A DNA stretch of 64,000 nucleotides from Pseudomonadota bacterium. GTDB taxonomy: Bacteria > Pseudomonadota > Alphaproteobacteria > Acetobacterales > Acetobacteraceae. The notes beneath the pieces were generated by a model. It worked only from the letters and a program-made list of their open reading frames with translations, was not told the DNA's origin and did not search any database. The stretch covers positions 1-64,000 of the forward strand of contig JAJZVV010000001.1 of assembly GCA_021845595.1 (NCBI GenBank). Reading direction: 5' to 3'. Each line of letters opens with the position of its first letter. The first letter of the stretch is position 1. The translations under genes and the position numbers were made by a program. Positions 28,290-37,083 of the stretch are shown here, one piece after another.

Positions 28290-29039
28290 ATGATGAAATT
28301 CGCCGACAAGATCGCCCTCGTCACCGGCGGCGCCTCGGGGATCGGGCTCGCCACGGTGCAGGGCTTCGCCGCAGGGGGCGGCGATGTGCTGCTCGCCGAC
28401 ATCGACGCCGCCAAGGGCGAGGCCGCGGCCGCAGCGGTGCGCGCCAAGGGTGGCCGCGCCGAATTCGTCCGGCTCGATGTCACCGACAAGGCCTCGATCG
28501 CCGCCTGTCGCGATCACGTGCTCGCGCGTCATGGACGGCTGGACATTCTCGCCAGCGTCGCCGGCTGGGGCCATATCCAGCCGTTCGTCGAGAACGACGA
28601 CGCCTTCATCGCCAAGGTGATGGCGCTCAATCTCCTCGGCCCGATCGAACTCGCGCGCGCCTTCTTCCCCGGCATGATCGCGCGCAAGAGCGGCAGGATC
28701 GTCAACGTCGCCAGCGACGCCGGGCGCGTCGGCAGCCTTGGCGAGAGCGTCTATTCCGCGGCCAAGGGCGGCGTGATCGCGTTCAGCAAATCGCTCGCCC
28801 GCGAGGGCGCGCGCCACAATGTCACGGTCAACGCCGTCTGCCCGGGACCGACCGATACGCCGCTGCTGCGCTCCGAGCCGGAGAAGTTTCTCGAAGCCTT
28901 CATCAAGGCGATTCCCATGCGCCGCTTCGGCAAGCCCGCGGAGGTGGCGGCGGCGATCCTGTTCATGGCCAGCGCGGACGCTGACTACATCACCGGCCAG
29001 GTGCTGAGCGTCAACGGTGGCATCACCATGGTCGGCTGA
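28290..29039 (+). CDS. SDR family oxidoreductase (3-hydroxyacyl-CoA dehydrogenase-like)
   Basis: A 249-residue classical SDR: TGGASGIGLATVQGF for NAD binding, NAG replaced by SVAG at strand 4 (ILASVAGWGH), catalytic Ser in NVASDAG and YSAAK. The C-terminal CPGPTDTPLL and GQVLSVNGGITMVG match FabG/BadH-like enzymes. In this operon it could oxidise the hydroxyacyl-CoA made by the adjacent hydratase. RBS GAGGAG precedes the ATG. Confidence 0.88.
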   Translation: MMKFADKIALVTGGASGIGLATVQGFAAGGGDVLLADIDAAKGEAAAAAVRAKGGRAEFVRLDVTDKASIAACRDHVLARHGRLDILASVAGWGHIQPFVENDDAFIAKVMALNLLGPIELARAFFPGMIARKSGRIVNVASDAGRVGSLGESVYSAAKGGVIAFSKSLAREGARHNVTVNAVCPGPTDTPLLRSEPEKFLEAFIKAIPMRRFGKPAEVAAAILFMASADADYITGQVLSVNGGITMVG

Positions 29040-29066
29040 GCCGATCGGTATCAGAAGGCAACCACG

Positions 29067-29885
29067 ATGAGAGAGTTCGATGCTGCTGGCTACAAGGCGA
29101 TTCACTTCCGCTGGCGGGTCGAGAACAAGGTCGCGACCCTCGTCCTCGACCGGCCGGAGAAGAAGAATCCGCTGACCTTCGATTCTTACGGCGAGCTGCG
29201 CGACCTGTTCCAGAATCTCGCCTATGCGGCGGACGTGAAAGCCGTCGTGCTCGCGGGCGAGGGCGGCAATTTCTGCTCCGGCGGCGACGTGCACGAGATC
29301 ATCGGCCCGCTGACGCGCATGGACATGCCAGGGCTGCTCGAATTCACCCGCATGACGGGCGATGTCGTCAAAGCGATGCGCCAGTGTCCCCAGCCGATCA
29401 TCGCCGCCATTGACGGCGTCTGCGCCGGGGCCGGATCGATGCTCGCCTCGGCCGCCGACATTCGTCTCGGCACCGCGCGGTCCAAGGTGGCGTTCCTGTT
29501 CGTCCGCGTCGGGCTGGCGGGCGCGGACATGGGCGCCTGCACCCTGCTGCCGCGGCTGATCGGGCTGAGCCGGGCGGCCGAGCTGCTCTATACCGGCCGC
29601 GCCATGGGTGGGGCGGAAGCGGAGCGGATCGGCTTCTACACCAGCCTGCACGAGCCCGAGGCGCTGGCCGCGAACGCCCAGGCCCTCGCCCGCACTCTCG
29701 CCGACGGGCCGACGTTCGGTCACGCCATGACCAAGACCATGCTGTGGCAGGAATGGAACGCGGGGCTCGGCGAGTGCATCGAGGCGGAGGCGCAGGCGCA
29801 GGCGATCTGCATGCAGACCAAGGATTTCCACCGCGCCTACACCGCCTTCGCCGCCCGCGAAACCCCCCGGTTCGAGGGCAATTGA
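29067..29885 (+). CDS. Enoyl-CoA hydratase family protein
   Basis: A 272-residue crotonase. The oxyanion hole regions are [12 protein letters not shown] and [21 protein letters not shown]. The second catalytic segment ([22 protein letters not shown]) lacks the usual glutamate, as seen in a subgroup of crotonases from aryl-CoA clusters, so a hydratase, hydrolase or isomerase reaction is possible. It ends TGATG, overlapping the acyl-CoA dehydrogenase start by one base, which implies coupled translation. Confidence 0.85.
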   Translation: MREFDAAGYKAIHFRWRVENKVATLVLDRPEKKNPLTFDSYGELRDLFQNLAYAADVKAVVLAGEGGNFCSGGDVHEIIGPLTRMDMPGLLEFTRMTGDVVKAMRQCPQPIIAAIDGVCAGAGSMLASAADIRLGTARSKVAFLFVRVGLAGADMGACTLLPRLIGLSRAAELLYTGRAMGGAEAERIGFYTSLHEPEALAANAQALARTLADGPTFGHAMTKTMLWQEWNAGLGECIEAEAQAQAICMQTKDFHRAYTAFAARETPRFEGN

Positions 29886-31099
29886 TGGCGGACGTCTCCT
29901 ATCGCGACTGGCCGTTCTTCGACGCCGGGCACCGCGCCTTCGCCGCCGACCTCGAAGCCTGGGCGGCATCGGCCAAGCTGGACGAAACCGCCCATGCCAC
30001 GGGCGGCCCGGCGCTGGACGAGGCGGCGCGGACGCTGGTGCGCCGGCTGGGCGCGGCCGGGCTGCTGCGCGTCTGCGTGCCCGGCGCCCATGGCGGCGCC
30101 CGCGAGGGGCTCGATGTCCGCAGCCTGTGCCTGGCGCGCGAGTGTCTCGCCCGCCACGCCGGCCTCGCGGACTTCGCCCTGGCGATGCAGGGCCTCGGCA
30201 GCGCCGCCATCACCCTCGCCGGCAGCGAGGCGCAGCGGCGGCGCTACCTGCCCGCCGTCGGCGAGGGCGCGCTGATCGCCGCCTTTGCGCTTTCCGAGCC
30301 CGATGCCGGGTCCGACGTCGGCGCGATGACGACGCGGGCCGTGGCGGACGGCGCCGACTATGTTCTCGACGGCACCAAGACCTGGATCTCGAATGCCGGG
30401 ATCGCCGACTTCTACACCGTCTTCGCGCGCGTCTCGGACGCGCCCGGCGCGCGCGGGCTCGGCGCTTTCATCGTCGAGGCCGGAACGCAAGGCCTCACCG
30501 TCGCCGAGCGGATCGACGTCATCGCCCCCCACCCGCTCGGCACGCTCCGCTTCGATGGCTGCCGCGTGCCGGCGAGCGCCATGCTGGGAACGCCGGGCGA
30601 GGGTTTCCGCATCGCCATGTCCGTGCTCGATGTTTTCCGCGCGACCGTTGGCGCCGCGGCACTCGGCTTCGCCCGCCGCGCGCTCGACGAGGCGACGGCC
30701 CGCGCGGTGGCGCGCCACGCGTTCGGCCAGGCGCTGGCCGGGTTCCAGCTGGTGCAGGCGAAGCTCGCGGACATGGACGTCGCCATCGACGCCGCCGCCC
30801 TCCTCGTCTACCGCAGCGCCTGGGTCAAGGACGTGCAGGGCGGGCGGGTCACGCGCGAGGCCGCGATGGCGAAGCTGTTCGCCACCGAATCGGCGCAGCA
30901 GGTGATCGACCAGGCGGTGCAGATTTTCGGCGGCCTCGGCGTGGTCAGCGGCGTCGCCGTGGAGCGGCTCTATCGCGAGATCCGCGCCCTGCGCATCTAC
31001 GAAGGCACCAGCGAGATCCAGAAGCTGGTGATCGCCGCCAAACTGCTGGAGCGGGCCGAAAAGCGGGAGCGGCAGGGCTCGCCAGGCCCCGGCTCTTGA
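29885..31099 (+). CDS. Acyl-CoA dehydrogenase
   Basis: A 404-residue FAD enzyme for alpha,beta-desaturation of acyl-CoA. Signatures: [21 protein letters not shown] (FAD and substrate binding), [40 protein letters not shown] and the C-terminal [34 protein letters not shown]. The catalytic base would be Glu in YEGTSE, as in short/medium-chain enzymes. It requires an ETF partner, not found in this window. Confidence 0.92.
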   Translation: MADVSYRDWPFFDAGHRAFAADLEAWAASAKLDETAHATGGPALDEAARTLVRRLGAAGLLRVCVPGAHGGAREGLDVRSLCLARECLARHAGLADFALAMQGLGSAAITLAGSEAQRRRYLPAVGEGALIAAFALSEPDAGSDVGAMTTRAVADGADYVLDGTKTWISNAGIADFYTVFARVSDAPGARGLGAFIVEAGTQGLTVAERIDVIAPHPLGTLRFDGCRVPASAMLGTPGEGFRIAMSVLDVFRATVGAAALGFARRALDEATARAVARHAFGQALAGFQLVQAKLADMDVAIDAAALLVYRSAWVKDVQGGRVTREAAMAKLFATESAQQVIDQAVQIFGGLGVVSGVAVERLYREIRALRIYEGTSEIQKLVIAAKLLERAEKRERQGSPGPGS

Positions 31100-31152
31100 C
31101 AAATCCGCGCCGCGCACCGACGGACGGCAGGACAGCAACGGCCCAGCACCGC

Positions 31153-31860
31153 ATGGACATCGAGCCGGACGAAAACTCGGGCGTCAAAAGCCAGGTGACC
31201 GACCGGGCTCTGGTGCAGAGGCGCCGCGGCCAGATGATCGCCGCCGCGACCGAGCTGTTCGCGCACCAGGGGTTCTACCGCACCACGATCCAGGAGATCG
31301 CGCGCAAGGCCGGCGTCAGCAGCGGCCTGATCTACCAGTATGTCGAGGACAAGGAGGATGTGCTGCTCCTCGTCCTGCTCAGCGTGCTGGAATCCTACAA
31401 GCAGGAAATTCCCGCCGCGCTCGCGGGCCTGGCGGATCCGCTGCAACGCTGCTTCGTGGCGCTCGATGCCTATTGCCGCGTCGTCGATCAGCGCCGCGCG
31501 GCGACGGTGCTCGCCTATCGCTCGACCAAATCGCTGCCGCAGCCGCGGCGCGAGCTGATCAAGGCCGCCGAATTGCAGACCAACGAACTGATCGCCGCCG
31601 GCCTGCGCGGCTGCATCGCGGCCGGGCTGTTCCGCGACGTCGATGTCGAGCTGACGACCTATCAGATGGTCACCTTCGCCCATAGCTGGGCGCTGAAACA
31701 CTGGCGCCTGCAGGCGGTGTGCGCGCTGGACGAGTATATCGCCCAGGGTCGCGATTTCTTCGCCCATGCCCTGCTCACGCCGAAGGGGTGGGCGGCCTAC
31801 CGCCGGCTCTATCCCGCGGCCGGGATCTCGCAACGATCGACGGCGGCGGCGCCGTCGTGA
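31153..31860 (+). CDS. TetR family regulator of the catabolic operon
   Basis: A 235-residue TetR repressor. The HTH is IQEIARKAGVSSGLIYQYVEDKEDVLLLV near residues 47-75, and the C-terminal domain resembles those of FadR/BoxR-type acyl-CoA-sensing TetRs. It is the penultimate gene of the 26.6-32.3 kb series and likely binds the palindrome at 26569. The start at 31153 gives a normal ~25-residue arm before the DNA-binding domain. Confidence 0.85.
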   Translation: MDIEPDENSGVKSQVTDRALVQRRRGQMIAAATELFAHQGFYRTTIQEIARKAGVSSGLIYQYVEDKEDVLLLVLLSVLESYKQEIPAALAGLADPLQRCFVALDAYCRVVDQRRAATVLAYRSTKSLPQPRRELIKAAELQTNELIAAGLRGCIAAGLFRDVDVELTTYQMVTFAHSWALKHWRLQAVCALDEYIAQGRDFFAHALLTPKGWAAYRRLYPAAGISQRSTAAAPS

Positions 31861-31895
31861 ATGATGCGCCCACCAGAAACGGGGGAGACACCATC

Positions 31896-32291
31896 ATGAG
31901 CTACGGCAAGCTGATCGAATATGCGGACGCCGCGCCCGAGGTGCGCGCGGTGATGGACGAAATCAAGGCCGCACGCGGCGTGCCGGACGTGAACAACGCC
32001 TGGAAGGCGATGGCGCGCCACCCGGCCGTGATGCGCCGGTTCTGGGAGCGGGCGAAGGCGGTGATGCAGCCCGGCGCCCTGGACGCCAAGACCAAGGAAC
32101 TGATCTACGTCGCGGTCAGCATCGCCAATGGCTGCCATTATTGCACCGCGTCGCACACCGCGCTGGCGACCCGGAAGGGCGCGACCGAGGCCGAGCTCGC
32201 GGAAATGGTCGAGATCGTCAGCCTCGCCCTGGAAGGCAACAGCTACGCGACCTTCTACGGCCAGGAGGTGGACCCCGCCCTCAAGGGATAG
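31896..32291 (+). CDS. Carboxymuconolactone decarboxylase/AhpD-like protein
   Basis: A 131-residue helical protein with the AhpD CxxC motif in NGCHYCTASHTALATRKG (CHYC with downstream His), the redox-active or proton-relay site of the family. Proteins like this are peroxidase-like or decarboxylase enzymes; the precise role in the acyl-CoA operon is not evident. RBS GGGGGAGA, ATG 31896. Its TAG stop (32289-32291) overlaps the first bases of repeat R4, so the element may supply the stop codon. Confidence 0.82.
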   Translation: MSYGKLIEYADAAPEVRAVMDEIKAARGVPDVNNAWKAMARHPAVMRRFWERAKAVMQPGALDAKTKELIYVAVSIANGCHYCTASHTALATRKGATEAELAEMVEIVSLALEGNSYATFYGQEVDPALKG

Positions 32292-32394
32292 AGCGTGATG
32301 ACCTTAGGTGGAATCGCCGCAGGTTCGAATCACGCGATCAAATAAAGAATATAAAGTGGGATGACTGAGCGAAAGCGATGTCATCCCACTCTGG
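32290..32394 (+). repeat. Repeat R4 (module B alone)
   Basis: A single module B starting AGAGCGTGATGACC, with GGTGGAATCGCCGCAGG in the middle and CACGCGATCAAA, ending in a hairpin AGTGGGATGAC/GTCATCCCACT with perfect pairing. Compared with R5 several stem bases differ but pairing is kept. The left end coincides with the stop codon of the AhpD-like gene. Confidence 0.8.
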
Positions 32395-32422
32395 AACAAC
32401 CGCCGATCCGCCGCCGGCCGGG

Positions 32423-33727
32423 CTATCGGCCGATCGAGCGGTAGTCGAAGCCGGCGGCGCGCATCGCCTCCGGATCGTAGATGTTACGCAGATCGACGAC
32501 GACATGGCCGCGCATCGCGGTGCGCAGCCGCTCCGGCGCCAGGGCGCGGAACTCGTTCCACTCGGTGACGACGACCAGCGCGTCGGCGCCGGTGGCGGCG
32601 TCGATCGCGTCCTTGCAATAGGTGACGCCCTCGCCGAGCAGCTCGCGCGCCTGCTCCATGCCCGCCGGATCATAGGCGCGGACCTGCGCACCTTCGCCGG
32701 TCAGCCGCGAGACGATGGGCAGCGCCGGCGAATCGCGCATGTCGTCGGTCTCGGGCTTGAAGGTCAGGCCGAGCAGGGCGATGGTCCGCCCGCGCACCGA
32801 GCCGCCGCAGGCGGCGGCGACACGGGTCGCCATGCCGGCCTTGCGCGCGGTGTTGACGGCGACGACGGCCTCCACCAGGCGGGAGGGTGCGCCGGCGTCC
32901 TGGGCGATGCGCACCAGGGCGAGCGTGTCCTTGGGGAAGCAGGAGCCGCCGAAGCCGGGGCCGGGATGGAGGAATTTCCGCCCGATGCGGCCGTCCAGCC
33001 CGATGCCGCGGGCGAGATCATGCACGTCCGCCCCGGCCTTCTCGCACAGATCCGCCATCTCGTTGATGAAGGTGACCTTCATCGCCAGGAACGAGTTGGC
33101 GGCGTATTTGATCAGCTCCGCCGTTTCCAGGCTGGTGAAGACGATCGGGGTTTCGATCAGATAGAGCGGCCGGTAGAGCCGGCGCAGCACGTCCTGCGCG
33201 CGCTCGCTCTCGGCGCCGATGACCACCCGGTCGGGGCGCATGAAATCGCCGATGGCGCTGCCTTCGCGCAGGAATTCCGGGTTCGACGCGACCTCGATGT
33301 CGAGATCGGGCCGGGTCTGGCGCAGAATTTCCGCCAGCCGCCGCCCGGTGCCCACCGGCACGGTGGACTTGGTCACCACCACCGCCGGCGCGGTCAGCGC
33401 GCGCGCCACCTGTTCGGCGGCGGCATAAACATAGGTGAGGTCGGCATGGCCGTCGCCACGGCGCGTCGGCGTGCCGACGGCGATGAACACCGCCTCCGCC
33501 CCCTCCAGCGCCGGCGCCAGCTCGCCGAAGAAGCGCAGCCGTCCCGCGGCGACGTTGGTGGCGACGAGCTGCTCCAGCCCGGGCTCATAGATCGGGATGC
33601 GGCCGGACTGCAGCACGGCGAGCTTGCCCGGATCGGCTTCGACGACGCTGACATCGACGCCGAATTCCGCGAAGCACGCGCCCGAAACGAGCCCGACATA
33701 GCCGCCGCCAATCATCGCAATACGCAA
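32423..33727 (-). CDS. ugd: UDP-glucose 6-dehydrogenase
   Basis: A 434-residue NAD-dependent enzyme turning UDP-glucose into UDP-glucuronate for exopolysaccharide or LPS. N-terminal IAMIGGGYVGLVSGACFAEFG, middle SNPEFLREGSAIGDFM, catalytic Cys in GPGFGGSCFPKDT and the C-terminal TFKPETDDMRDSPA are all there. The TTG at 33727 is chosen because it aligns with the common MRIAMIG start and has GGAGG nine bases upstream. It stands alone, flanked by repeats R4 and R5. Confidence 0.93.
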   Translation of the reverse strand: MRIAMIGGGYVGLVSGACFAEFGVDVSVVEADPGKLAVLQSGRIPIYEPGLEQLVATNVAAGRLRFFGELAPALEGAEAVFIAVGTPTRRGDGHADLTYVYAAAEQVARALTAPAVVVTKSTVPVGTGRRLAEILRQTRPDLDIEVASNPEFLREGSAIGDFMRPDRVVIGAESERAQDVLRRLYRPLYLIETPIVFTSLETAELIKYAANSFLAMKVTFINEMADLCEKAGADVHDLARGIGLDGRIGRKFLHPGPGFGGSCFPKDTLALVRIAQDAGAPSRLVEAVVAVNTARKAGMATRVAAACGGSVRGRTIALLGLTFKPETDDMRDSPALPIVSRLTGEGAQVRAYDPAGMEQARELLGEGVTYCKDAIDAATGADALVVVTEWNEFRALAPERLRTAMRGHVVVDLRNIYDPEAMRAAGFDYRSIGR

Positions 33728-33833
33728 GACCGAAACCCTCCGTGCTCCGCGCGGCCGATACGTCGCCGCCCACACCCCGCCGCATGCCGCGCGGGACAGG
33801 AAGCATCTAGCGCGCCAAGATTACAATTGGCTT

Positions 33834-34002
33834 AGAGCACGGTCCGACCTGATGGAATCATCCGGTCGGACGGTCGTGCTCTAGAAACCTATGAGTCTAG
33901 AGCGTGATGACCGTAGGTGGAATCGCCGCCGGTCTGCATCACGCGATCAAACAGAGAGCCAGAGCGGGGTGGCGGAGCGAAGGCGATGCCACCCCGCTCT
34001 GG
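33834..34002 (+). repeat. Repeat R5 (modules A-linker-B), the clearest two-module copy
   Basis: Module A (33834-33882) pairs GTCCGACC/GGTCGGAC with outer AGAGCACG/CGTGCTCT. The 16-nt linker (33883-33898) starts AGAAACC. Module B (33899-34000) has GCGTGAT/ATCACGC inverted arms and a perfect 13-bp terminal stem AGAGCGGGGTGGC/GCCACCCCGCTCT. It lies in the 301-bp gap between ugd and ccoS. Confidence 0.85.
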
Positions 34003-34028
34003 AGCGCTCGGCCCGCCGCGGCGGCGGC

Positions 34029-34166
34029 CTACTCGTCGAACAGGATGCGGTTGGCCGCCCCGTCGAGATCGTCGTACTGCCCGGCACGCAGGGCCCAGAG
34101 GAACAGCCCGAGCCCGCCGGCACCGAGGCCCAGGCTGATGGCGATGAGATAGACCAGCACGGTCAT
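34029..34166 (-). CDS. ccoS: cbb3-type oxidase assembly protein CcoS
   Basis: A 45-residue protein too short for ordinary ORF filters: one membrane helix (VLVYLIAISLGLGAGGLGLF) followed by LWALRAGQYDDLDGAANRIL, the standard CcoS tail. It is needed for cofactor (heme/copper) insertion into CcoN. Its ATG overlaps the ccoI stop (ATGA), closing the cco operon. Confidence 0.93.
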   Translation of the reverse strand: MTVLVYLIAISLGLGAGGLGLFLWALRAGQYDDLDGAANRILFDE

Positions 34167-36589
34167 GATGCGAGGCGCCCGTTCACCCGGAAACTATTGG
34201 CCATCACCGCCAGCGACGAGGCCGACATCGAAGCCGCCGCCAGCCACGGAGTGATGTAGCCCGCCATCGCCAGCGGCACCATGATGCCGTTATAGGCGAG
34301 CGCCAGAGCCAGATTCTGGCGCATCACCAGCCGCGCCCGCCGCGCCAGGGCGATGATGTCGGCCACGGGACGCAGCGAGCGCCCCTGGAAGACCACGTCC
34401 GCCACCGTCTGGGCGATATCGGTGGCGCTCGACGGCGAGGCCGAGACATGGGCGGCGGCGAGCGAAGGGCCATCGTTCAGCCCGTCACCCACCATCAGCA
34501 CCCGCCGCCCGGCGCGCTGCAGCGCCTCGATGCGCGCGATTTTCTGCACCGGGCTGCGACCGGCCTCGGCCTCGGTTATGCCGAGTTCGGCGGCGACGGC
34601 GCCGACCGGGCCGGCCCGGTCGCCGGAGACGAGGCTGACGGCGAGGCCGGCAGCCGCCAGCCGGCGCAGCGTCGGCCCCGCATCGGGGCGCAGCCGCTCG
34701 GCGAAGGCGAAGCGCCGCGGCGCATGCGCGGGCCGGGCGAGCCAGAGTTCCGGCGCCTCGCCCGCCGCGGCGCCACAGAACGCGGCGCTCCCGAGCCGCG
34801 CCTCGCCCTCCGGCCCGGCCCAGGCGATGCCCTGGCCCGGATGCTCGATGGCCCCGGCGACGGGCACCGCGCCCGGCGCGGCGGCGGCGAGCGCGCGGGC
34901 GAGCGGGTGGCGGCTGGCGGCGGCCAGCGAGGCGGCCAGCGCCAGCGCCCCTGCATCGGCCGCGTCATCCGCATTTTGGGCGAGCACGAAACTGGGCTCG
35001 GTCAGCGTCCCGGTCTTGTCGAACACCACGGTATCGATCTCGGCCAGCCGCTCCAGGGCGGTGGCCGATTTCAGCAGCACCCCGGCGCGGAACAGCCGTC
35101 CCGTGGCGATCACCTGCACCGCCGGCACCGCCAGCGCCAGCGCGCAGGGACAGGTGATGATCAGCACCGAGGCGGCGATCAGCAGCGCACGGCCGGGCGG
35201 TGCGCCAAGCGCGAGCCACCAGAGCAGCAGCGTCGCCAGCGCCAGCCCGTGCACCACCGGGGCATAGTGGCGCGCCACCCGGTCGGCGAGGAGGACGACC
35301 CGGCCGCGCGCCGTCTCGGCGGCCTCGATCAGGCGCACGCACTCGGCCAGCAGCGTCGCCGGGCCCGTCGCCGTCACGCGGATGGTGAGCGGCGCGTCGA
35401 GGTTCACGGTGCCGGCGAACACGGGCGTTCCCGGCGCCGCAGCCACCGGCAGGCTCTCGCCGCTGACCAGGCTGGCATCGAGGGCGGAAGCACCCTGCTC
35501 GACGACGCCGTCCGCGCCGATGCGCTCGCCGGCGGCGACGAGGATGCGGCTCGCCGGGGCGACGCTCTCCTGCGGCACCCGGCGCAGCGTGCCGTCCGGC
35601 TGGATCACCGCCACCTCGGCGGCGCGCAACGCCAGCAGATGCTCCGCCGTCGCCCGCGCCTGGCCGCGCGCGCGATGGTCGAGCACGCGGCCGAGCAGCA
35701 GGAAGAACAGCAGCATCACCGCGCTCTCGAAATAGGTGTGCGGCCCGGCATGCAGCGTTTCGGCCAGGCTGAGCCCGGTGACGACCAGCACGCCGATACT
35801 GATCGGCACGTCCATGTTCGTCCGCCCGGCGCGCAGCGCGGCCAGCGCGGGGCGGAAAAACGGCATGCCGGCGTAGGCGATCGCCGGCAGCGCGATCAGC
35901 GCCGAGACCCAGTCGATCAGCCCGCGCGTCGCCGGCCCCATGCCCTGCGCGATCCCCGCCCAGGCGCCGAAGGCGAGCAGCATGACATTGCCGGTGGCGA
36001 AGCCGGCCACCGCCAGCGCGCGCAGCAGTGCCCGGCCGTTGCGGTCGGCGGCGGCGGCGAGGCAGGATGGATCGAACGGCACCAGCCGGTAGCCGAGCGC
36101 CTCGATGCGCGCCACCAGCCGCTCGCCCAGCGCGGCCCCATCCAGCGCGGCCCCATCCAGCGCCGCCCCGCCGCGCCAGACCAGGCGCAGCCGGCGGGTC
36201 GTCATGTTCACCCGGCCCGAGACGACGCCGGCCTCACGCGCCAGCACGCTCTCGATCAGCCAGACGCAGGCGCCGCACTGCAGCCCGTCCACCGCCATTT
36301 CCAGGCGTGCGAGCCCGTCCGCGCCGGTTTCGGTGTAGCGGGCGAGATCGAACCGCTCGCCCGTTTCCGGCCGCGGCGGGCGGCGTTCGGGGTCGAGCGC
36401 CCGCTCGGCGTAGTAGCGCCCGAGGCCGAGCGCCTGGATCGTCGTGTAGGCCGCCGCGCAGCCGGGGCAGCAGAACCGGGCCGATGGTGCTGGCGCGCCG
36501 GCCAGCGGCTGGCCGCAATGGGCGCAGAGCACGCCTCCCACCGCCGCGCCGGCGGCGCCGGCAGCGCCCGACGCGGCGGTGGCGCTCAC
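34163..36589 (-). CDS. ccoI: Copper-exporting P-type ATPase CcoI (cbb3 assembly)
   Basis: An 808-residue P1B ATPase that moves copper for cbb3 assembly. An N-terminal CxxC zinc-ribbon-like pair (CAHCGQPL, CCPGC) precedes a heavy-metal domain with GLQCGACVWLIES. The membrane CPC motif is ITCPCALALAVPA, phosphorylation site FDKTGTL, and the hinge VGDGLNDGPSLAAA. A tandem microrepeat (ALDGAALDGAALG) enlarges the region after the metal domain. The start is GTG at 36589, overlapping the ccoH stop (GTGA). Confidence 0.94.
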   Translation of the reverse strand: MSATAASGAAGAAGAAVGGVLCAHCGQPLAGAPAPSARFCCPGCAAAYTTIQALGLGRYYAERALDPERRPPRPETGERFDLARYTETGADGLARLEMAVDGLQCGACVWLIESVLAREAGVVSGRVNMTTRRLRLVWRGGAALDGAALDGAALGERLVARIEALGYRLVPFDPSCLAAAADRNGRALLRALAVAGFATGNVMLLAFGAWAGIAQGMGPATRGLIDWVSALIALPAIAYAGMPFFRPALAALRAGRTNMDVPISIGVLVVTGLSLAETLHAGPHTYFESAVMLLFFLLLGRVLDHRARGQARATAEHLLALRAAEVAVIQPDGTLRRVPQESVAPASRILVAAGERIGADGVVEQGASALDASLVSGESLPVAAAPGTPVFAGTVNLDAPLTIRVTATGPATLLAECVRLIEAAETARGRVVLLADRVARHYAPVVHGLALATLLLWWLALGAPPGRALLIAASVLIITCPCALALAVPAVQVIATGRLFRAGVLLKSATALERLAEIDTVVFDKTGTLTEPSFVLAQNADDAADAGALALAASLAAASRHPLARALAAAAPGAVPVAGAIEHPGQGIAWAGPEGEARLGSAAFCGAAAGEAPELWLARPAHAPRRFAFAERLRPDAGPTLRRLAAAGLAVSLVSGDRAGPVGAVAAELGITEAEAGRSPVQKIARIEALQRAGRRVLMVGDGLNDGPSLAAAHVSASPSSATDIAQTVADVVFQGRSLRPVADIIALARRARLVMRQNLALALAYNGIMVPLAMAGYITPWLAAASMSASSLAVMANSFRVNGRLAS

Positions 36590-37071
36590 TTGACGAGGAT
36601 GCGGCGCGTCACCCGAAGCTCCTGCCCGCCCTGCTCCGCCCGCAGCATCAGGTCCCATTGCCCGGGCAACGGCAGCGCCGCGTCGGCGACATACGTGCCG
36701 TCGGCGGCGGGGCGGAACCGCAGCGCCAGATCGTGCGCGGGGCCGAGCGGGCGTTGCGCCGCGGCCTCGATGGCGGCGCCGGCGAGCGGCCGGCCGTCGC
36801 GATCGCGCAGATGCAGCACCGCGCGGCCCTCATGGCTCGCCGCGCTCAGCGACCAGCCGAGCGCGTTCTGCTTCTCGACCGCATCCAGCACGCGGTTGTA
36901 GACGTTGCTCTCGTCGAACCCGTCATTGGCCGCGGCGCCGGGGAAGGTGCTGAGCGCGCCCCAGACCATGCCGGCGTTCACCACCATCACGAACCCCATC
37001 GCCGCCGCCAGCCCGAGCGGATAGAACCGCCACGCCGACCTCGCTTCGTTCTGACCACCGATATCGCGCAT
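36586..37071 (-). CDS. ccoH: CcoH/FixH family cbb3 assembly protein
   Basis: A 161-residue membrane-anchored protein. The N-terminal helix (FYPLGLAAAMGFVMVVNAGMVWGAL) and the following periplasmic beta domain (LHLRDRDGRPLAGA..., PLPGQWDLMLRAEQGG) are the FixH/CcoH layout. It acts in late cbb3 assembly. Located between ccoG (12 bp) and ccoI (overlap). Confidence 0.9.
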   Translation of the reverse strand: MRDIGGQNEARSAWRFYPLGLAAAMGFVMVVNAGMVWGALSTFPGAAANDGFDESNVYNRVLDAVEKQNALGWSLSAASHEGRAVLHLRDRDGRPLAGAAIEAAAQRPLGPAHDLALRFRPAADGTYVADAALPLPGQWDLMLRAEQGGQELRVTRRILVK

Positions 37072-37083
37072 CCTGCCGCCTCC

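Noticed and set aside
33834-34002. Repeats as a CRISPR array or REP/BIME
   Set aside because: Copies are dispersed singly, have no regular spacers, and are larger and modular compared with REP units.
36121-36180. 15-bp tandem microrepeat in ccoI
   Set aside because: It only lengthens a linker (ALDGAALDGAALG) between the metal domain and membrane part; probably slippage with no wider meaning.
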